A DNA stretch of 64,000 nt, taken from assembly GCA_017428785.1 (NCBI GenBank), contig JAFRQD010000067.1, positions 1-64,000 of the forward strand. Direction: 5' to 3'. The position numbers were made by a program, and so were the translations under genes. The notes below the pieces were generated by a model. That model had not been told where the DNA came from, did no database searches, and worked only from the letters and a program-made list of their open reading frames with translations. This DNA comes from Bacteroidaceae bacterium. Its GTDB lineage: Bacteria > Bacteroidota > Bacteroidia > Bacteroidales > Bacteroidaceae. Position 1 is the stretch's first letter, and every line of letters starts with the position of its first letter. Positions 33,786 through 42,374 of this stretch are shown here, in pieces.

Positions 33786-36713
33786 ATGAAAATGAAAAAC
33801 CTCATCAGAATCCGTCTGTTTTCTATTGTCTGTTGTCTGTTGACAGTTGTCTGTTGTCTGTATTCCTGTAAGGGCCGCAACTACGAAAGCGTGAACGGTG
33901 ACCCCATGCAGACGCGTATCTATACGCTCGACAACGGTTTGAAGGTCTATCTCTCTGTCAATAAGGAAGAACCCCGCATACAGACCTACATCGCCGTACG
34001 CACGGGCTCCAAGAACGACCCAGCCGAGACAACCGGTCTGGCTCACTATCTGGAGCACCTTATGTTCAAGGGAACCAAGCAGTTCGGCACTACAGACCCC
34101 GAGGCCGAGGCACCTTTGCTCGACGAGATTGAGCAGCGTTACGAGGAATATCGCACCATAACCGACGAGGCCACACGAAAGCAGAAGTATCACGAGATAG
34201 ACAGCGTGTCGCAGCTCGCAGCCAAGTATTTCATTCCCAACGAGTACGACAAGCTGATGGCGGCTATCGGCAGCCAGGGCTCGAATGCCTTCACCTCGAA
34301 CGATGTGACCTGCTATGTGGAGGATATCCCTTCGAACGAGATAGAGAACTGGGCTAAGGTGCAGGCCGACCGCTTCCAGAATATGGTGATCCGTGGCTTC
34401 CATACCGAATTGGAGGCTGTCTATGAGGAGTACAACATCGGCCTCTCCAGCGACGGCAACAAGCAATACGAGGCTCTGCTGGCCAAGCTCTTCCCCACGC
34501 ACCCCTACGGCACGCAGACCACCATCGGCACGCAGCAGCACCTGAAGAACCCTTCCATCACAAACATCAAGAACTACTTTGCCAAGTGGTACGTGCCCAA
34601 CAATGTGGCCATCTGCATGGCGGGCGACTTCGACCCCGACAAGACGTTGGCGATTCTGAAGAAGTATTTCGGCGAATGGAAGCCGGGCGATGACGTCAGC
34701 CAACCCTCTTTCCCCGAACTGGAGCCGCTGACCGCTCCTGTTGACACTACTGTCATTGGTCAGGAAGCCGAGAATATCTGGCTGGGTTGGCGCAGCGAAA
34801 AAGCGTCTTCTCTCCAGAATGATACGCTGGAACTTGTCGATGTCATCCTCTCCAACGGTAGGGCAGGCCTTCTTGACCTCGACCTGAATCAGGAAATGAA
34901 GGTGATGGAGGCAGGGTCCTTTGTGGAACCTTTGCTCGACCACGGCTTCTTCCTGCTTGCCGGCACGCCTAAGGAAGGTCAGTCGCTCGACGAAGTGAAA
35001 GACCTCCTGCTTGCAGAAATAGAGAAACTGAAGGCGGGCGACTTCGACGACGACTTGCTCCTAGCCGCTCTCAACAACAAGAAACTCGACGAACTGCGCA
35101 GTCTCGACCACAATCAGGCTCGCACGAGCAAGATGCTCGACGCCTTCATCAACGGCATCGACTGGCAGCAACAGGTCGGCCAGATGGACCGCCTCGCAAA
35201 GATAACAAAGGAGGAAGTCGTCGCCTTTGCCAATCGCTTCTTTACCGAAGGCTATGTGACTGTCTATAAGCGGCAGGGCGAGGACACCACGCAGAAGAAG
35301 ATAGACAAGCCCGCCATCACGCCCATTCCCACGAACCGCGACCTCGTAAGTCAGTTCGTGAAGGACATTCAGGAGGCAAAGGTCGACCCAATCGAGCCCC
35401 TGTTCCTCGACTTCGAGAAGGACCTCTCGTTCTTCAAAACGCAGAAAGGCTTGCCCGTCATCTACAAGCAGAACACCGAAAACGGCCTCTTCGAGCTGCA
35501 GTTCCGCTACGAGTTCGGGCAGGAGGACGACAATCGCTACGATGTGGCAGCCAGCTACATCGACTACCTTGGCACCGACAAGCTCTCTGCTGCTCAGGTC
35601 AAGCAACAGTTCTACAAGATGGCCTGCAACTACGCCATCAGCGTGAATGCAGATGCCATTACCATCGGTCTGAGCGGCCTCGCCGAGTACATGCCCGATG
35701 CGCTCGCCCTGCTCGAAGATCTGCTCCATAATGCCAAAGTTGACCAGAACGCCTACGAGCAGATGGTTGGTCTCATCCTGAAGAACCGACAGGACCAGAA
35801 GGCAGAGCAGCGCAGCTGCTTCACCATGCTCGGTCAGTATGGGATGTATGGTCCTCACAACGCCCTCCGCGACAACATGACGGCCCAGCAATTGCAGGAA
35901 ACCAATCCTCAGGAACTGCTCGACCTCCTGAAGAATATTTCCCAGTACGAGCACCAAGTCCTCTATTACGGTCCTATCTTGAAGGAAAAGCTGGATGGCT
36001 GCGTGTCCGACCTGCATCCCACCGTTAGCGACCTCAAGCCCGTGCCCGAGGGCGAGCCATACAAGTTGCAACTGGCCACAACTCCGGAAGTCCTCATCGC
36101 ACCCTACGATGCCAAGAACATCTATATGCGCATGTATTATAACGAGGGGAAAGAGACCAACATCGAGGAGCACGCCGTCATCGAGGTCTTCAACGAATAC
36201 TTTGGCGGAGGCATGAACGGCGTAGTCTTCCAGGAGTTGCGCGAGGCTCGCGGACTGGCCTATAATGCTATGGCATACTATCTTACCCCTGCCAAGAAGG
36301 GGCAGCCCGAGTACTTCCTCACACACATCATCACCCAGAATGACAAGATGATGGATTGCGTCAACCAGTTCCGTGAAATCATCGACAAGATGCCCGAGAA
36401 CGAAGGCGCCTTCCAGATTGCCAAGGATGCCCTGACGAAGCAGATTGCCAGCCGTCGCACCACAAAATTCGGCGTCATTCAGGCCTATATCTCTGCCAAG
36501 CGACAAGGTTTCGACTTCGATATCGACAAGAAGATTTACGAGGACTTGCAAGGCCTCGGCCTTAAGGATATTGCCGATTTCGAGAAGAAGTTCATGGCTC
36601 AGAAGACGGGCCGCTATTTCATCCTCGGCAACGAGAAGGAACTCGACATGGCTGCCCTCGGCCAGATAGGGCCAATCCGACGCGTCTCGCTTGAGGAAGT
36701 CTTCGGATATTAA
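33786..36713 (+). CDS. M16-family zinc protease (pitrilysin/insulinase-like) lipoprotein
   Basis: 975 residues. Lipoprotein signal with lipobox LYSC (Cys28). The inverted zinc motif HYLEH is at 87-91 in GLAHYLEHLMFKGT, with the distal Glu in EAVYEEYN. Two M16 halves follow, the second inactive as usual (GGMNGVVFQELREARGLAY near 820). It probably degrades peptides in the periplasm. Start at 33786 or two codons later. The hydrophobic part of the signal is encoded by a TGTCTGTTG simple repeat (about 33823-33866). Followed by a strong terminator. Confidence 0.9.
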   Translation: MKMKNLIRIRLFSIVCCLLTVVCCLYSCKGRNYESVNGDPMQTRIYTLDNGLKVYLSVNKEEPRIQTYIAVRTGSKNDPAETTGLAHYLEHLMFKGTKQFGTTDPEAEAPLLDEIEQRYEEYRTITDEATRKQKYHEIDSVSQLAAKYFIPNEYDKLMAAIGSQGSNAFTSNDVTCYVEDIPSNEIENWAKVQADRFQNMVIRGFHTELEAVYEEYNIGLSSDGNKQYEALLAKLFPTHPYGTQTTIGTQQHLKNPSITNIKNYFAKWYVPNNVAICMAGDFDPDKTLAILKKYFGEWKPGDDVSQPSFPELEPLTAPVDTTVIGQEAENIWLGWRSEKASSLQNDTLELVDVILSNGRAGLLDLDLNQEMKVMEAGSFVEPLLDHGFFLLAGTPKEGQSLDEVKDLLLAEIEKLKAGDFDDDLLLAALNNKKLDELRSLDHNQARTSKMLDAFINGIDWQQQVGQMDRLAKITKEEVVAFANRFFTEGYVTVYKRQGEDTTQKKIDKPAITPIPTNRDLVSQFVKDIQEAKVDPIEPLFLDFEKDLSFFKTQKGLPVIYKQNTENGLFELQFRYEFGQEDDNRYDVAASYIDYLGTDKLSAAQVKQQFYKMACNYAISVNADAITIGLSGLAEYMPDALALLEDLLHNAKVDQNAYEQMVGLILKNRQDQKAEQRSCFTMLGQYGMYGPHNALRDNMTAQQLQETNPQELLDLLKNISQYEHQVLYYGPILKEKLDGCVSDLHPTVSDLKPVPEGEPYKLQLATTPEVLIAPYDAKNIYMRMYYNEGKETNIEEHAVIEVFNEYFGGGMNGVVFQELREARGLAYNAMAYYLTPAKKGQPEYFLTHIITQNDKMMDCVNQFREIIDKMPENEGAFQIAKDALTKQIASRRTTKFGVIQAYISAKRQGFDFDIDKKIYEDLQGLGLKDIADFEKKFMAQKTGRYFILGNEKELDMAALGQIGPIRRVSLEEVFGY

Positions 36714-36730
36714 GCCTGCTCATCGATAAG

Positions 36731-36770
36731 ACAATAGCCTGAGGTTCATGCCCCAGGCTATTGTTTTTTA
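36731..36770 (+). terminator. Rho-independent terminator of the M16 gene
   Basis: Perfect 11-bp stem ACAATAGCCTG (36731-36741) / CAGGCTATTGT (36754-36764) followed by TTTTTT. Confidence 0.9.
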
Positions 36771-36837
36771 TCACACCGAGAAGGGAAAAGACTCACAGCC
36801 GCATCGGAATGCTTGTTCTTGCCATTCTTGCTTTTTG

Positions 36838-36922
36838 ATTCGCAGGTTGCGCTTGTCGATTCGCAGGTTGCGTATGTTGGTATGCAACTTGTGTCTCTTA
36901 ATTCGCAACTTGCGTTCTAACA
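36838..36922. repeat. Tandem array with 21-bp unit
   Basis: Four units of about 21 bp built on GATTCGCAGGTTGCG and its diverged forms (GTATGCAACTTGTG, ATTCGCAACTTGCG). It is directly followed by a second array with a 22-bp unit. Confidence 0.6.
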
Positions 36923-36931
36923 ATATAACAT

Positions 36932-37016
36932 AGCGTGCTTAGTTTGCCAACATGGCACGTTAAGTTTGCCAACATGGCACGTTAAGTTTGCCAACTAAGC
37001 GTGCTTAGTTTATCTG
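36932..37016. repeat. 22-bp tandem array next to the small secreted protein gene
   Basis: Units begin at 36932, 36954, 36976 and 36998, exactly 22 bp apart, with forms GGCACGTTAAGTTTGCCAAC and AGCGTGCTTAGTTTGCC. The last unit holds the palindrome AACTAAGC/GCTTAGTT. The stop codon of the gene at 37010 lies inside the array. Confidence 0.75.
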
Positions 37017-37390
37017 TTAGGGGCAGGACGTGAACCTGTCTTCTTGAATTTCTTGTCCCAGATGAGAATCCAGCTGCCTTTGCGGCTGGTAATCGTTTCA
37101 GCCGAGACAGACAAAACTTCTCCAACGTTGCTAATGCTCTGCGACGCTGTGACTCTTCCCTTTACATCAAAGATGCGATAGAAGCCCGAGCTCTTCCCGA
37201 CGAAGAACGTGCTTCCCCAGCCAACCACTTCGCCCACGCTGCTGCGGGCAAATCCTTTAATCTGCTTTCCCTTCGCATCATAAAGCCGATACCAATTCCC
37301 GTCCGACTCGATATAGGATATCTCCTGTGCCGCTGCAATTCCCGCAAACAGCAAAGCTATGAGTGCCAGCGAAATACGTCCTCTCTTCAT
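37010..37390 (-). CDS. Small secreted protein of unknown function
   Basis: 126 residues with a signal peptide (about 1-21, ending AAAQ). Two related strand-rich repeats follow: YRLYDAKGKQIKGF with SSVGEVVGWGSTFFV, and YRIFDVKGRVTASQ with SNVGEVLSVSAETI, so the protein looks like tandem beta-propeller or WG-type repeats. It starts 11 bp after the GH3 gene and is probably translated from the same mRNA. Function not recognised. Confidence 0.65.
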   Translation of the reverse strand: MKRGRISLALIALLFAGIAAAQEISYIESDGNWYRLYDAKGKQIKGFARSSVGEVVGWGSTFFVGKSSGFYRIFDVKGRVTASQSISNVGEVLSVSAETITSRKGSWILIWDKKFKKTGSRPAPNR

Positions 37391-37401
37391 ACAGTAAGGT
37401 T

Positions 37402-39621
37402 TTATTGTAAAGTGAACTTTACCTTGCAGGTCAGGCGGTCGCTGGCGTCGCCTGCTTGAGCAACGAACTGGCCTGGCTCAGCTTTCCAGTCGTCGCTTGC
37501 TTCGTCCCAGAAGGAGAGGGCTCGCTTGTCGGTCTTGAGTGTGACGGTCTTTGTCTCGCCGGGCTTGAGGCTGACTTTCTGGAAAGCCTTCAGCTCCTTG
37601 ACTGGTCGGTCAACGCTGCATTTCGAGTCGGTTATGTAGAGCTGCACCACATCGCTACCCTCCATGCTTCCTGTGTTCGTGACATCAACGGTAAAGGTCA
37701 TGTTGCCGTCCGTCGTGACTGCGTTCACTGCTTTCAGGTTGCTGACCTTGAAGGTCGTGTAGCTCAGGCCATGACCAAAGGCGAAGGCGGGCTTCAGCTT
37801 CTGCTTGTCCGTCCAGCGATAGCCTACATAGATGCCTTCCTTGTACTCCTCGTCGATTATCTTCTTTCCCTCGCGCCAGATACCAGGAAAGGCAGCCTCA
37901 CCAAAACTATGAGCGCCGACCTGACTCAGGTTCTCGTACCATGTGAAGGGCAGATGGCCGCTCGGATTGGTGTTGCCAAGCAGAACGTCGGCCAGTCCGA
38001 TGCCTGCCTCGCTGCCCAGGAACCAGCCCTGCACGATGGCGGGAACTTGCTTGCGCCAAGGCATGCAGACGGCGTTGCCGCTGATGTTGACGTAGATGGT
38101 GTTCTTGTTGACGGCAGCAATGGCCGTGATGAGTTTGTCCTGACCGTATGGCAGCTCCATCGACTTGCGGTCGTGCCCCTCGCAATCCTGATAGTCGCTC
38201 TTGTTCAGGCCGCCGAAGATGATGACGTAATCTGCCGTCTTAGCCTTCTCTACTGCCTCTGCGATAAGGACTTCAGGAGTCCGGTCGTCCTTGAGGTTCT
38301 GTCCCGTGGAGACACCATTGTAGTTGCCACCCACATCTCCGACATAGCCGCGGGCAAAGTCAACGTTGCCAATGCCTTTCAGACGCATCTTCAGACCTTC
38401 GAGCGGACTGATTTCGTGCTGTGCTTTCAAGGAACTTGAGCCGCCGCCAACCGTCATCATCTTGATGGCGTTCTCGCCCACGACCAGAATCTTCTTGCCT
38501 TGCGGCTTGATGGGCAGGATGTTGCCTTCGTTCTGCAGGAGGACAATGCCCTCAGCGGCAACCTTCTGAGCCACTTCATAATGACTCTCGCTGCAAAGGA
38601 AACCGTATGGCCTCTGCTTGTTCATCGTGGTGCGGAAGAAGAGACGAAGCACGCGGCGCACCTTCTCGTCGAGTTCCTTCGTGGTGTACTTGCCTTCCAC
38701 AATGGCCTTCTGGTATTGCTTCGAGAGGTAATACATGTCGTAAGCATTCGTGGCGCCCATCGTCAGGCCGTCTGTCCAAGTTCCGAACTCCATGTCGAGC
38801 CCGTTCCGTACGGCTTGGTCGAAGTCGTGTGCGCCGCCCCAGTCGCTGACGAGCACGCCGTCGAAGCCCCAATCCTTCTTCAGTATCTTATTGAGCGTGT
38901 ACTGGTTGTGGCAGTTGTGTTCGTCCTTATAAAGGTTGTAAGCGCCCATCACACCCCACGCCTTTCCTTCCTTCACCGCAGCCTCGAAGCCCGGCAGGTA
39001 GATTTCGTGCAAGGCTCTGTCGCTCACAATCACATTGACTTGATGGCGATACTCCTCGTCGTTATTGAGGCAATAGTGCTTCACGCAACTGGCCACGCCG
39101 ACGCTTTGCAAGCCTTGAACATAAGGAACTACCATGCGAGAGGTCAGGTAAGGGTCCTCACCCATGTACTCGAAGTTGCGGCCTCCGAGAGGTGTGCGAT
39201 AGATGTTGATGCCAGGGGCCAATATCATGCCTTTTCCGCGATATAGCCCTTCTTCGCCCAAGGCGTGGCCGTAAGCACGGGAAACTTCAGGGTTCCATGA
39301 TGCTGCCAGACAGGTGAGGGCAGGGAAAGCCACACAAGAGTCGTTGCTCTGCCCGGCCTGCTCCCATTCGTCCCAAAGCACATCAGGCCGAACGCCATGA
39401 GGTCCGTCGTCGGTCCAAAAGTCAGGAATGCCGAGACGCTTCACGCCGGCACTCGAGAACTTGCTCTGCGCGTGAATGACACCAATCTTCTCGGCAAGCG
39501 TCATGCGCTTGAGGGCATCTTCTACACGAGCCTCAATGTCTTTGGTCGGGTCGAGGTAAACGGGAACTTGTGCTTGCAAGAGAGAGGCAAAAGCAAAAAG
39601 GAGGAGGGTTATCTTCTTCAT
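37402..39621 (-). CDS. Family 3 glycoside hydrolase (beta-glucosidase-like)
   Basis: 739 residues with a signal peptide (about 1-17, ending LLQAQ). GH3 N-terminal barrel with the nucleophile Asp in GVLVSDWGG near residue 260, the conserved KHYCLNNDE, a C-terminal alpha/beta domain (ILVVGENAIK) and a terminal FN3-like domain (GSDVVQLYI). Likely cleaves beta-glucosides or xylosides in the periplasm. It starts 7 bp after fmt, an odd pairing of a glycosidase with a translation enzyme that may only reflect operon packing. Confidence 0.9.
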   Translation of the reverse strand: MKKITLLLFAFASLLQAQVPVYLDPTKDIEARVEDALKRMTLAEKIGVIHAQSKFSSAGVKRLGIPDFWTDDGPHGVRPDVLWDEWEQAGQSNDSCVAFPALTCLAASWNPEVSRAYGHALGEEGLYRGKGMILAPGINIYRTPLGGRNFEYMGEDPYLTSRMVVPYVQGLQSVGVASCVKHYCLNNDEEYRHQVNVIVSDRALHEIYLPGFEAAVKEGKAWGVMGAYNLYKDEHNCHNQYTLNKILKKDWGFDGVLVSDWGGAHDFDQAVRNGLDMEFGTWTDGLTMGATNAYDMYYLSKQYQKAIVEGKYTTKELDEKVRRVLRLFFRTTMNKQRPYGFLCSESHYEVAQKVAAEGIVLLQNEGNILPIKPQGKKILVVGENAIKMMTVGGGSSSLKAQHEISPLEGLKMRLKGIGNVDFARGYVGDVGGNYNGVSTGQNLKDDRTPEVLIAEAVEKAKTADYVIIFGGLNKSDYQDCEGHDRKSMELPYGQDKLITAIAAVNKNTIYVNISGNAVCMPWRKQVPAIVQGWFLGSEAGIGLADVLLGNTNPSGHLPFTWYENLSQVGAHSFGEAAFPGIWREGKKIIDEEYKEGIYVGYRWTDKQKLKPAFAFGHGLSYTTFKVSNLKAVNAVTTDGNMTFTVDVTNTGSMEGSDVVQLYITDSKCSVDRPVKELKAFQKVSLKPGETKTVTLKTDKRALSFWDEASDDWKAEPGQFVAQAGDASDRLTCKVKFTLQ

Positions 39622-39628
39622 AACATTA

Positions 39629-40606
39629 TTAATATATATTGGTAATCTTTGTTCCTCTTAAAAGGTCAGCCACAGGCATGCGCTTCTTGCCAGCAAGCTG
39701 CACTTCGTCGAGGGAGAGTGAGCCTCCAGGCAAGGATACTTGCAAAGGGCCAGAGCCTTTAGAGGCTTTATAGACCTTCATTTCGGTCTCTTTGCCGTTT
39801 GCGATGACTTGCGTCCAAGCGGCAGGGTAGGGACTGAGGCCACGGATGAAGTTGTATGCGCTCTCGAGCGTGTGTTCTTTCCAACGGATTTGGCAAGTGT
39901 CCTTGAATATCTTTGGGGCAGGGCGCAACGGCTCGTCCGTCATGAACTGACTTTGGTCGGTGGCTTTTGCCTCTCCGCTTTCGATGAGCCGCACCGTCTT
40001 GATGACGAGCTCAGCCCCTTGCATCATGAGTTTGTCGTGCACGTCTTCGGCACAATCGTCCTCGGCAATGGGAATCCTTTCCTGCAGGATGATGCGTCCC
40101 GTATCAATCTGTTCGTCGAGGAAGAACGTCGTAATGCCTGTCTCTTTGTCGCCATTGATGATGGCCCAATTGATGGGAGCAGCGCCTCGATACTGGGGAA
40201 GCAAGGCAGCGTGCAGGTTGAAGGTGCCGAGAGGCGGCAGGCTCCACACCACTTCGGGCAGCATTCGGAAGGCCACGACTATCTGCAGGTCGGGTTTCAA
40301 GGCCTTGAGCTCTTCGAGGAAAGCCTCGTCGCGCAGCTTCTCGGGCTGCAGGACGGGGATGCCTCTCTCGAGGGCAAACTTCTTGACGGGGCTGCTTTGC
40401 AGGACATCGTGATGCCTGCCGATGGCTTTGTCGGGCATCGTGACGACGCCTACCACATCGCAGCCTTCCTCGATGAGCCGCTTGAGCGACTGCACCGCGA
40501 AGTCGGGCGTGCCCATGAAGACGATGCGGACCCCCTCTAACTCCCCCTTTATGGGGAGAACCTGTAGAGGGGGAGTTTGGGATTGGGGGCTAAAGTTCTT
40601 TGACAT
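39629..40606 (-). CDS. fmt: Methionyl-tRNA formyltransferase with repeat-derived N-terminal extension
   Basis: 325 residues. The family core starts at residue 27 (VRIVFMGTPDFA). The formyl-transfer region FNLHAALLPQYRGAAPINWA and the C-terminal domain are intact. The first 26 residues (including QTPPLQVLPIKGELEG) are encoded by a C/G-run palindromic repeat (about 40530-40590), and no ATG, GTG or TTG start lies between them and the core, so the enzyme seems to use a start supplied upstream of the repeat. The gene overlaps the DUF1080 gene by 17 bp. It formylates initiator Met-tRNA. Confidence 0.9.
   Translation of the reverse strand: MSKNFSPQSQTPPLQVLPIKGELEGVRIVFMGTPDFAVQSLKRLIEEGCDVVGVVTMPDKAIGRHHDVLQSSPVKKFALERGIPVLQPEKLRDEAFLEELKALKPDLQIVVAFRMLPEVVWSLPPLGTFNLHAALLPQYRGAAPINWAIINGDKETGITTFFLDEQIDTGRIILQERIPIAEDDCAEDVHDKLMMQGAELVIKTVRLIESGEAKATDQSQFMTDEPLRPAPKIFKDTCQIRWKEHTLESAYNFIRGLSPYPAAWTQVIANGKETEMKVYKASKGSGPLQVSLPGGSLSLDEVQLAGKKRMPVADLLRGTKITNIY
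40530..40595. repeat. Palindromic repeat at the 5' end of fmt
   Basis: ACCCCCTCTAACTCCCCC and a matching AGGGGGAGTTTGGG-like arm surround a short spacer. Same class as the intergenic C/G-run repeats. Confidence 0.6.
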
Positions 40607-41588
40607 AGATGTTCCTGAAGTAGCAGCGGCTGCCGTGGGCCTGCATCTCTATCTGTTCCTTGGGGAAGATGGGCTGCTTGCGGTCCCAATAGTTCTCGAG
40701 GACGACGTCGTCAACCACTTTGACGCCATTGAGCCAAACCGTCACCTTTTCGCCCTTCATGATGATGCGGAAGGTGTTCCATTCGCCCAGCTTGTTGTCT
40801 TCCACGCTGGTCGGTTTGCTGGGGTTCTTCTGATTGTTGTAGAGACCGCCAGAGCCAACCTGAGCGCCGACATTCGTGCGACGTATGTCCCATATCTGGA
40901 CTTGTGGTGCACCACGCAGATAGACGCCAGCATCAGGCTCCTTGCCGTTCGGGTCGAGGCGCCAGTCTACGAGCAGTTCGAAGTCGGCATAGTCCTTCAC
41001 CGTGCAGATGTTGTCCCATCCGTGACCGATGTAGACGAGTTCTCCGTTCTCTACGATCCAGTCTTTCTTCATCAGTTCGTCGGCTTTCTTCTGTGCTTCG
41101 GCCAGTTCGCTGCTGCTCATCTTGCCACGCTTGATGGGGTTCTCGACGAGGCCTTTCCAGCCATCGAGGTCTTTTCCGTTGAAGAGGCAGACGAAGCCCT
41201 CTTCGTTTTGATTGGCATTGTTGAGCCAAATCCGGGCATCTCTCCTTTGGCCCGCCTTGAGCAAGGGAAGGATGTAGGTGAGAGTCTGGCGCGTCTCCTT
41301 TCCATTGTATTCGGGGTGATTGGAAAGAATTGTCCAGATGGTTTGAGCTGCAGGATAGGCCAGATACTCGTCCTTCAAAAGGGAAGTGGCATAGGCGAGG
41401 GCCTGATATGTTCCTGTGTTTGCCATCAACTTGAGAGCCGCCTCCTGTTGTTTTTGGTCTCTGGTCTGCTCAATGATGTGACGCAAGGCAATGACCTGAT
41501 TCTCCGGCGTCAGGACCTGTGCTCGCATGTGGGAGAAGGAGCAAGGGGCGAGGAGCAGGAGAAATGAAATGATAAGTTTTGATTTCAT
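40590..41588 (-). CDS. Secreted DUF1080 (3-keto-disaccharide hydrolase-like) protein
   Basis: 332 residues with a signal peptide (about 1-24, ending HMRAQ). An N-terminal helical segment (about 25-125) precedes the DUF1080 jelly roll (about 130-332; LFNGKDLDGWKG, DAGVYLRG, EWNTFRIIMKGEKVTVWLNG). DUF1080 proteins bind or cut sugars, some acting on 3-keto-glycosides. The end overlaps fmt. Its signal peptide is coded by GGAGCAAGGGGCGAGG-like DNA resembling the hisH repeat. Confidence 0.83.
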   Translation of the reverse strand: MKSKLIISFLLLLAPCSFSHMRAQVLTPENQVIALRHIIEQTRDQKQQEAALKLMANTGTYQALAYATSLLKDEYLAYPAAQTIWTILSNHPEYNGKETRQTLTYILPLLKAGQRRDARIWLNNANQNEEGFVCLFNGKDLDGWKGLVENPIKRGKMSSSELAEAQKKADELMKKDWIVENGELVYIGHGWDNICTVKDYADFELLVDWRLDPNGKEPDAGVYLRGAPQVQIWDIRRTNVGAQVGSGGLYNNQKNPSKPTSVEDNKLGEWNTFRIIMKGEKVTVWLNGVKVVDDVVLENYWDRKQPIFPKEQIEMQAHGSRCYFRNIYVKEL

Positions 41589-41649
41589 AGTTTTAGAGTT
41601 AAGAGTAAAAAAAGCCCCTTCCCTTTAGGGGAGGGGTTAGGCCAAATGA

Positions 41650-42054
41650 TTATTCTTCGCAAAGTTCAGTCAGAATGCTGCATGTGCTCTTCGGATGCAG
41701 GAAGGCGATGTGGAGGCCGTCTGCACCTTTGCGTGGAGCCTTGTCGATGAGGCGGATGCCCTTGCTGTCGCACATGGCGAGCGCTTCGCTCACACCGTCT
41801 TCAACCTTGAAGGCAACGTGATGAACGCCCTTGCCGCCATTGTCGAGGAACTTCTGGACGGTGCTCTCGGGGCATGTGGGCTCCAGGAGCTCGAGTTTCA
41901 CTTCGCCGACTTTGAGGAAGGCGGTCTTTACTTTTTGGTCTTCTACAACTTCTGTTTTGTAAACCTCCAGTCCGAGAACGTCCTGGAAATAGGGCAGAAC
42001 TTCGTCGATGCTCTGTACGGCGATGCCCAGATGCTCAATACGTGAAATCTTCAT
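41650..42054 (-). CDS. mce: Methylmalonyl-CoA epimerase
   Basis: 134 residues from the start at 42054 (MKISRIEHLGIAV), set by family alignment and by the promoter 53 bp upstream. Two glyoxalase/VOC halves; metal ligands in IEHLGI, LELLEP, HHVAFKV and the C-terminal LTE. It interconverts the R and S forms of methylmalonyl-CoA in the succinate-propionate route typical of Bacteroidota. First gene of a likely run to DUF1080, fmt, GH3 and the small secreted protein. A short CCCCTTCCCTTTAGGGGAGG repeat follows at 41612-41634. Confidence 0.9.
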   Translation of the reverse strand: MKISRIEHLGIAVQSIDEVLPYFQDVLGLEVYKTEVVEDQKVKTAFLKVGEVKLELLEPTCPESTVQKFLDNGGKGVHHVAFKVEDGVSEALAMCDSKGIRLIDKAPRKGADGLHIAFLHPKSTCSILTELCEE

Positions 42055-42106
42055 GATGTGTTTGTTTATTAGTTTGAAGTTTATTGGTTTATTTATAAAA
42101 CTTGCG

Positions 42107-42137
42107 CAAAGATACAAAAACTTGCGAAAATCACAAA
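42107..42137 (-). promoter_or_regulatory. Consensus promoter of mce
   Basis: On the minus strand TTTG (42134-42137), 19 bp, TATCTTTG (42107-42114). This is the only clear promoter seen for the five genes down to 37010. Confidence 0.72.
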
Positions 42138-42242
42138 GGGAAAACCCAATTTTCTTTAGTTTTAGGGGCGAAAAAGCGGTCTTGCCAAGGTTGTCTTGCT
42201 TGGGCTGATATGGAATGGATTCAACTGCCTGCAGCGGTGCCT

Positions 42243-42353
42243 GAAAACGCCGCCTGCGGAATTGCCCAACGCCGCACGCGGAAATGCCAATCGCCGCACG
42301 CGGAAATGACCAACGCCGCAGGCGGCGTTTTGGGTCGCCGCAGGCGGTTCTTT
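42243..42353. repeat. 22-bp tandem array with terminal inverted repeats (type B, copy 2)
   Basis: Five 22-bp units of the AACGCCGCACGCGGAAATG type. Arms AAAACGCCGCCTGCGG (42244-42259) and CCGCAGGCGGCGTTTT (42316-42331) are perfect 16-bp reverse complements. It lies just after the dnaG stop and before the mce promoter. Confidence 0.75.
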
Positions 42354-42374
42354 AATCTGTTGTGTTTGAGGTGG

